A stretch of DNA of 7,772 bases from Oscillospiraceae bacterium (GTDB lineage Bacteria > Bacillota_A > Clostridia > Oscillospirales > JAAYXM01), in contig JAFQVE010000591.1 of the NCBI GenBank assembly GCA_017408185.1, positions 1 to 7,772 of the forward strand. The letters run 5' to 3'. Both the position numbers and the translations under genes were made by a program. This document shows, piece by piece, positions 6,128 through 7,772 of this stretch. Under the pieces are notes generated by a model that was given only the letters and a program-made list of their open reading frames with translations, made no database searches and was not told where the DNA came from. How positions within the stretch are numbered: position 1 is the stretch's first letter; the number at the start of each line of letters is the position of its first letter.

Positions 6128-7420
6128 TCACTTATTTTTTATCCGTGTGTAAGAACTCTCGAAAGATTCAAGATATAACCTATCAAGCCCCGGTTTAAAC
6201 GGACCGATAAGACCATATTCAAGATGGCACGTCGGTTCGTATCCTCCCTCTGAAAGAATCTTATCATCCACCACATACGCACACGAGTCTGTGTATCCGA
6301 TAAACAGCACCGACTTTCCTCCAAACGCAGCTTTAACAGCCTGCTTTACACCGAAGCACGGTTCGCCGCCCATTGCAGCGATATATAAATCATCGCTGAT
6401 GCGTACAGTCTGACAATGCAGTGTAACGCTTTGGGAAAGTTTTGTATAACCGCCGTTTACAATGATATCAGCGTTGACGCAGTTCGGGTTCGTCATATCG
6501 TCGCCGCAATCACAAAGATAGTTTTTAAAATATTCAATCGATTCAGGCTCCATCGGCAGTTTAATTTCAAAACTATCCGATGCAATTGATAGTGACAGTT
6601 TTTTACAACCTCCATTCCGAACAAAACCACCTACAGTATCGGCGATATTCCGTGCAAACACATCAATATCCGCAAATGTCATTGGACTCTTCCAACGCAT
6701 ATTTTCCAAATCCGCACTTGTGCTTGGACGAACATCACCGCCCGCTGACTGGAAAAACATTGAAACACAGCCATAGTGCATCATATCAACATACTGGCAC
6801 AACCGTGCAGGAAACTCGCCGCTGACTGCTCGGCTCGTAGGATAAAATACCGGATGGCAAGCATAGTTCATCATAATCGCTCGTATATTATTTTCCATAT
6901 CACGCACACACATTACTGAAAACTCAGTATCGTGAGGATAATCAACATTCGGTATACTTATGAATTTTCCGTCCACCTCACCACGGCGACTGATATTGAA
7001 ATCAGCATCAAATGTGCCGTACTCAAGCGTTCCCTCACCCATCGTACACATTGCACGGTCAAGACAGTTTTTTGCACGAGTCAGCAAAAATTCTTCATAT
7101 TCATCACTATGGAATCCCGGATTATAGCCGATTACAGCCGGTGCTGTGTGAGCATGAGTGTACGAAATTATAATCGATGCAGGGTTCACACCATATTTTT
7201 CCATAGCATAAGTCTCTATCGTTTGGTTTAGAACGCGATCATGAAAGAGCAAATCAAATGACATCAACACTATTTTTTCGCTACCGTCATCAAGCACGAG
7301 TGTGCGTACAAATATATCATCGTGGACGTCCGCAAAAGCCTTGTCGCGGTCATACTGTGGACAGGCAAGTCGCGTGGGTAAAATTGGCGTGATTATATCT
7401 TTTGAGATACCAAATTTCAT
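6128..7420 (-). CDS. Ceramidase-superfamily-like hydrolase (neutral/alkaline non-lysosomal ceramidase N-terminal domain type), substrate unknown
   Basis: This 430-residue protein has no signal peptide (MKFGISKDIITP) and so is probably cytoplasmic. It follows the pattern of bacterial proteins with the neutral ceramidase catalytic domain: an opening KxxITP, the metal motif SYTHAHTAP (residues 86-94), NISRR (142-146), NYACHP with H189 (185-190), and SAGGDVRP (225-232). C-terminal GGEPCFG (351-357) and AYVVDDKILSEGGYEP (381-396) complete the family pattern. By analogy with bacterial neutral ceramidase, a His of THAH, H189, E353 and Y382 would bind zinc. The ceramidase nucleophile is the Ser of GDVSP; here that position is R231, so ceramide amidase activity is doubtful. 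The protein also lacks the usual C-terminal immunoglobulin-like domain. The start at 7420 is chosen because GAGG (7427-7430) precedes it by 6 bases; an ATG at 7453 would add 11 residues and lies in the hairpin. It is convergent to clpE. Confidence 0.85.
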   Translation of the reverse strand: MKFGISKDIITPILPTRLACPQYDRDKAFADVHDDIFVRTLVLDDGSEKIVLMSFDLLFHDRVLNQTIETYAMEKYGVNPASIIISYTHAHTAPAVIGYNPGFHSDEYEEFLLTRAKNCLDRAMCTMGEGTLEYGTFDADFNISRRGEVDGKFISIPNVDYPHDTEFSVMCVRDMENNIRAIMMNYACHPVFYPTSRAVSGEFPARLCQYVDMMHYGCVSMFFQSAGGDVRPSTSADLENMRWKSPMTFADIDVFARNIADTVGGFVRNGGCKKLSLSIASDSFEIKLPMEPESIEYFKNYLCDCGDDMTNPNCVNADIIVNGGYTKLSQSVTLHCQTVRISDDLYIAAMGGEPCFGVKQAVKAAFGGKSVLFIGYTDSCAYVVDDKILSEGGYEPTCHLEYGLIGPFKPGLDRLYLESFESSYTRIKNK

Positions 7421-7426
7421 ATAAAA

Positions 7427-7430
7427 CCTC
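7427..7430 (-). promoter_or_regulatory. Ribosome binding site of the ceramidase-like gene
   Basis: On the - strand AAAGAGG ends 6 bases before the ATG at 7420. This places the start there and not at 7453, whose upstream sequence is the right half of an inverted repeat. Confidence 0.7.
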
Positions 7431-7440
7431 TTTCTTGTAA

Positions 7441-7470
7441 GTAACAGCGGCAAAACTATGCCGCTGTTAC
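7441..7470. other. Perfect 12-bp inverted repeat (intergenic hairpin)
   Basis: GTAACAGCGGCA (7441-7452) and TGCCGCTGTTAC (7459-7470) are perfect reverse complements with a 6-base spacer. The repeat lies between two - strand genes, 14 bases after the stop of the upstream one. On the - strand the stem is followed by TTACAAGAAA, so there is no T-run as in a standard intrinsic terminator; the + strand also lacks one. It may be a weak terminator, a transcript-stabilising hairpin, or an operator. Only 20 bases separate it from the hydrolase start codon, so no promoter fits in between. Confidence 0.75.
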
Positions 7471-7484
7471 AAATCTAACCTTAT

Positions 7485-7772
7485 TTACTTACTGTAAATT
7501 ACGGTATTATCAGAGAGAATAGCATAACCAACCGGGGTTCCGTCAACATTATCTGTTACTGAAAAATGGTTGTCATCACTCTTCATAGCCGTCTTGCCGG
7601 TTGCTGTATCAAGTGTGTTTCCTCCGAAAATAAAGCCTTTTTCTTTCGCGGAAACATCACCTAAAAGGAATTCAGCAACCCACACATCTGTATTATCTTT
7701 ATTGCCGATAAGGATTTTTCTGATGGACGTGGCAACCGGTGCATAATCCGAATAAACTGCGGTCAGTGTGCA
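7485..7772 (-). CDS. C-terminal part of a probable extracellular protein (5' end outside window)
   Basis: The frame is open to the right edge and gives the last 95 residues of a larger protein, so the GTG at 7685 is internal. The visible start CTLTAVYSDYAP resembles the end of a Listeria-Bacteroides-type beta repeat or Ig-like module, which commonly reads VTLTAVYS. It is followed by a small beta-rich module (VWVAEFLLGD, EKGFIFGGNTLD, GYAILSDNTVIYS) of a type I associate with the ends of large secreted or surface proteins in clostridia; this is by memory and not certain. It ends at IYSK with no sortase LPXTG signal, dockerin or membrane anchor. It is rich in Asn, Asp, Thr and Gly, as extracellular proteins often are. 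It is co-directional with the hydrolase gene 64 bases downstream and could share its transcript. Function is unknown. Confidence 0.7.
   Translation of the reverse strand, partial: CTLTAVYSDYAPVATSIRKILIGNKDNTDVWVAEFLLGDVSAKEKGFIFGGNTLDTATGKTAMKSDDNHFSVTDNVDGTPVGYAILSDNTVIYSK

Noticed and set aside
7421..7453. Upstream ATG for the ceramidase-like gene, adding 11 residues
   Set aside because: It would start inside the spacer/left arm of the 7441-7470 inverted repeat and leave the GAGG at 7427-7430 unused; family proteins start near KxxITP.
7471..7530. Promoter for the ceramidase-like gene within the end of the upstream gene
   Set aside because: A TTTACA is visible on the - strand but the hexamer at the right spacing (GATTTG) is a poor -10 box.
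7485..7685. A separate 66-residue small protein with a GTG start
   Set aside because: The frame stays open without a stop to the window edge, so this is the tail of a longer protein.

Overview
The window looks like chromosomal DNA of a Gram-positive Firmicute, most probably an anaerobic gut-type Clostridia member (Oscillospiraceae-like). This is an inference from the gene content: an ecfT-truA pair, a DUF5711-like protein followed by a CvpA-family protein, a ClpE-type unfoldase, and good GGAGG-type ribosome binding sites throughout. No rRNA, tRNA, CRISPR array, insertion sequence or phage gene was seen.

Region 1 (about 2-3076, + strand) is a tight gene run. It holds the 3' end of ecfT (vitamin/metal ECF transporter), truA (tRNA pseudouridine synthase, overlapping ecfT by ATGA), a membrane-anchored beta-propeller-like protein and a CvpA-family membrane protein. 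Gaps are -4, 18 and 22 bases, so co-transcription is likely. Region 2 (3077-6025, + strand) holds a CDP-alcohol phosphatidyltransferase and a large zinc-finger Clp ATPase (ClpE architecture). They are separated from what precedes them, and from each other, by AT-rich gaps of 48 and 45 bases. The second gap carries a perfect TATAAT. The themes are membrane biogenesis, tRNA modification and protein quality control.

Region 3 (6026-6127) is a convergent intergenic gap with a strong 12-bp hairpin that can end transcription from either side. Region 4 (6128-7772, - strand) is accessory in character. It holds a complete ceramidase-superfamily-like hydrolase that keeps the expected zinc ligands but has arginine where the ceramidase serine nucleophile sits, and upstream of it the C-terminal 95 residues of a probably extracellular protein that runs off the window. 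A perfect 12-bp inverted repeat lies in the short gap between these two genes, just ahead of the hydrolase ribosome binding site.

I see no convincing undescribed multi-gene system. The items most worth checking are the nucleophile-less ceramidase homologue with its hairpin leader, the Clp ATPase (zinc finger, Met-rich linker, AGF loop, no CtsR box), and the non-canonical phosphatidyltransferase.
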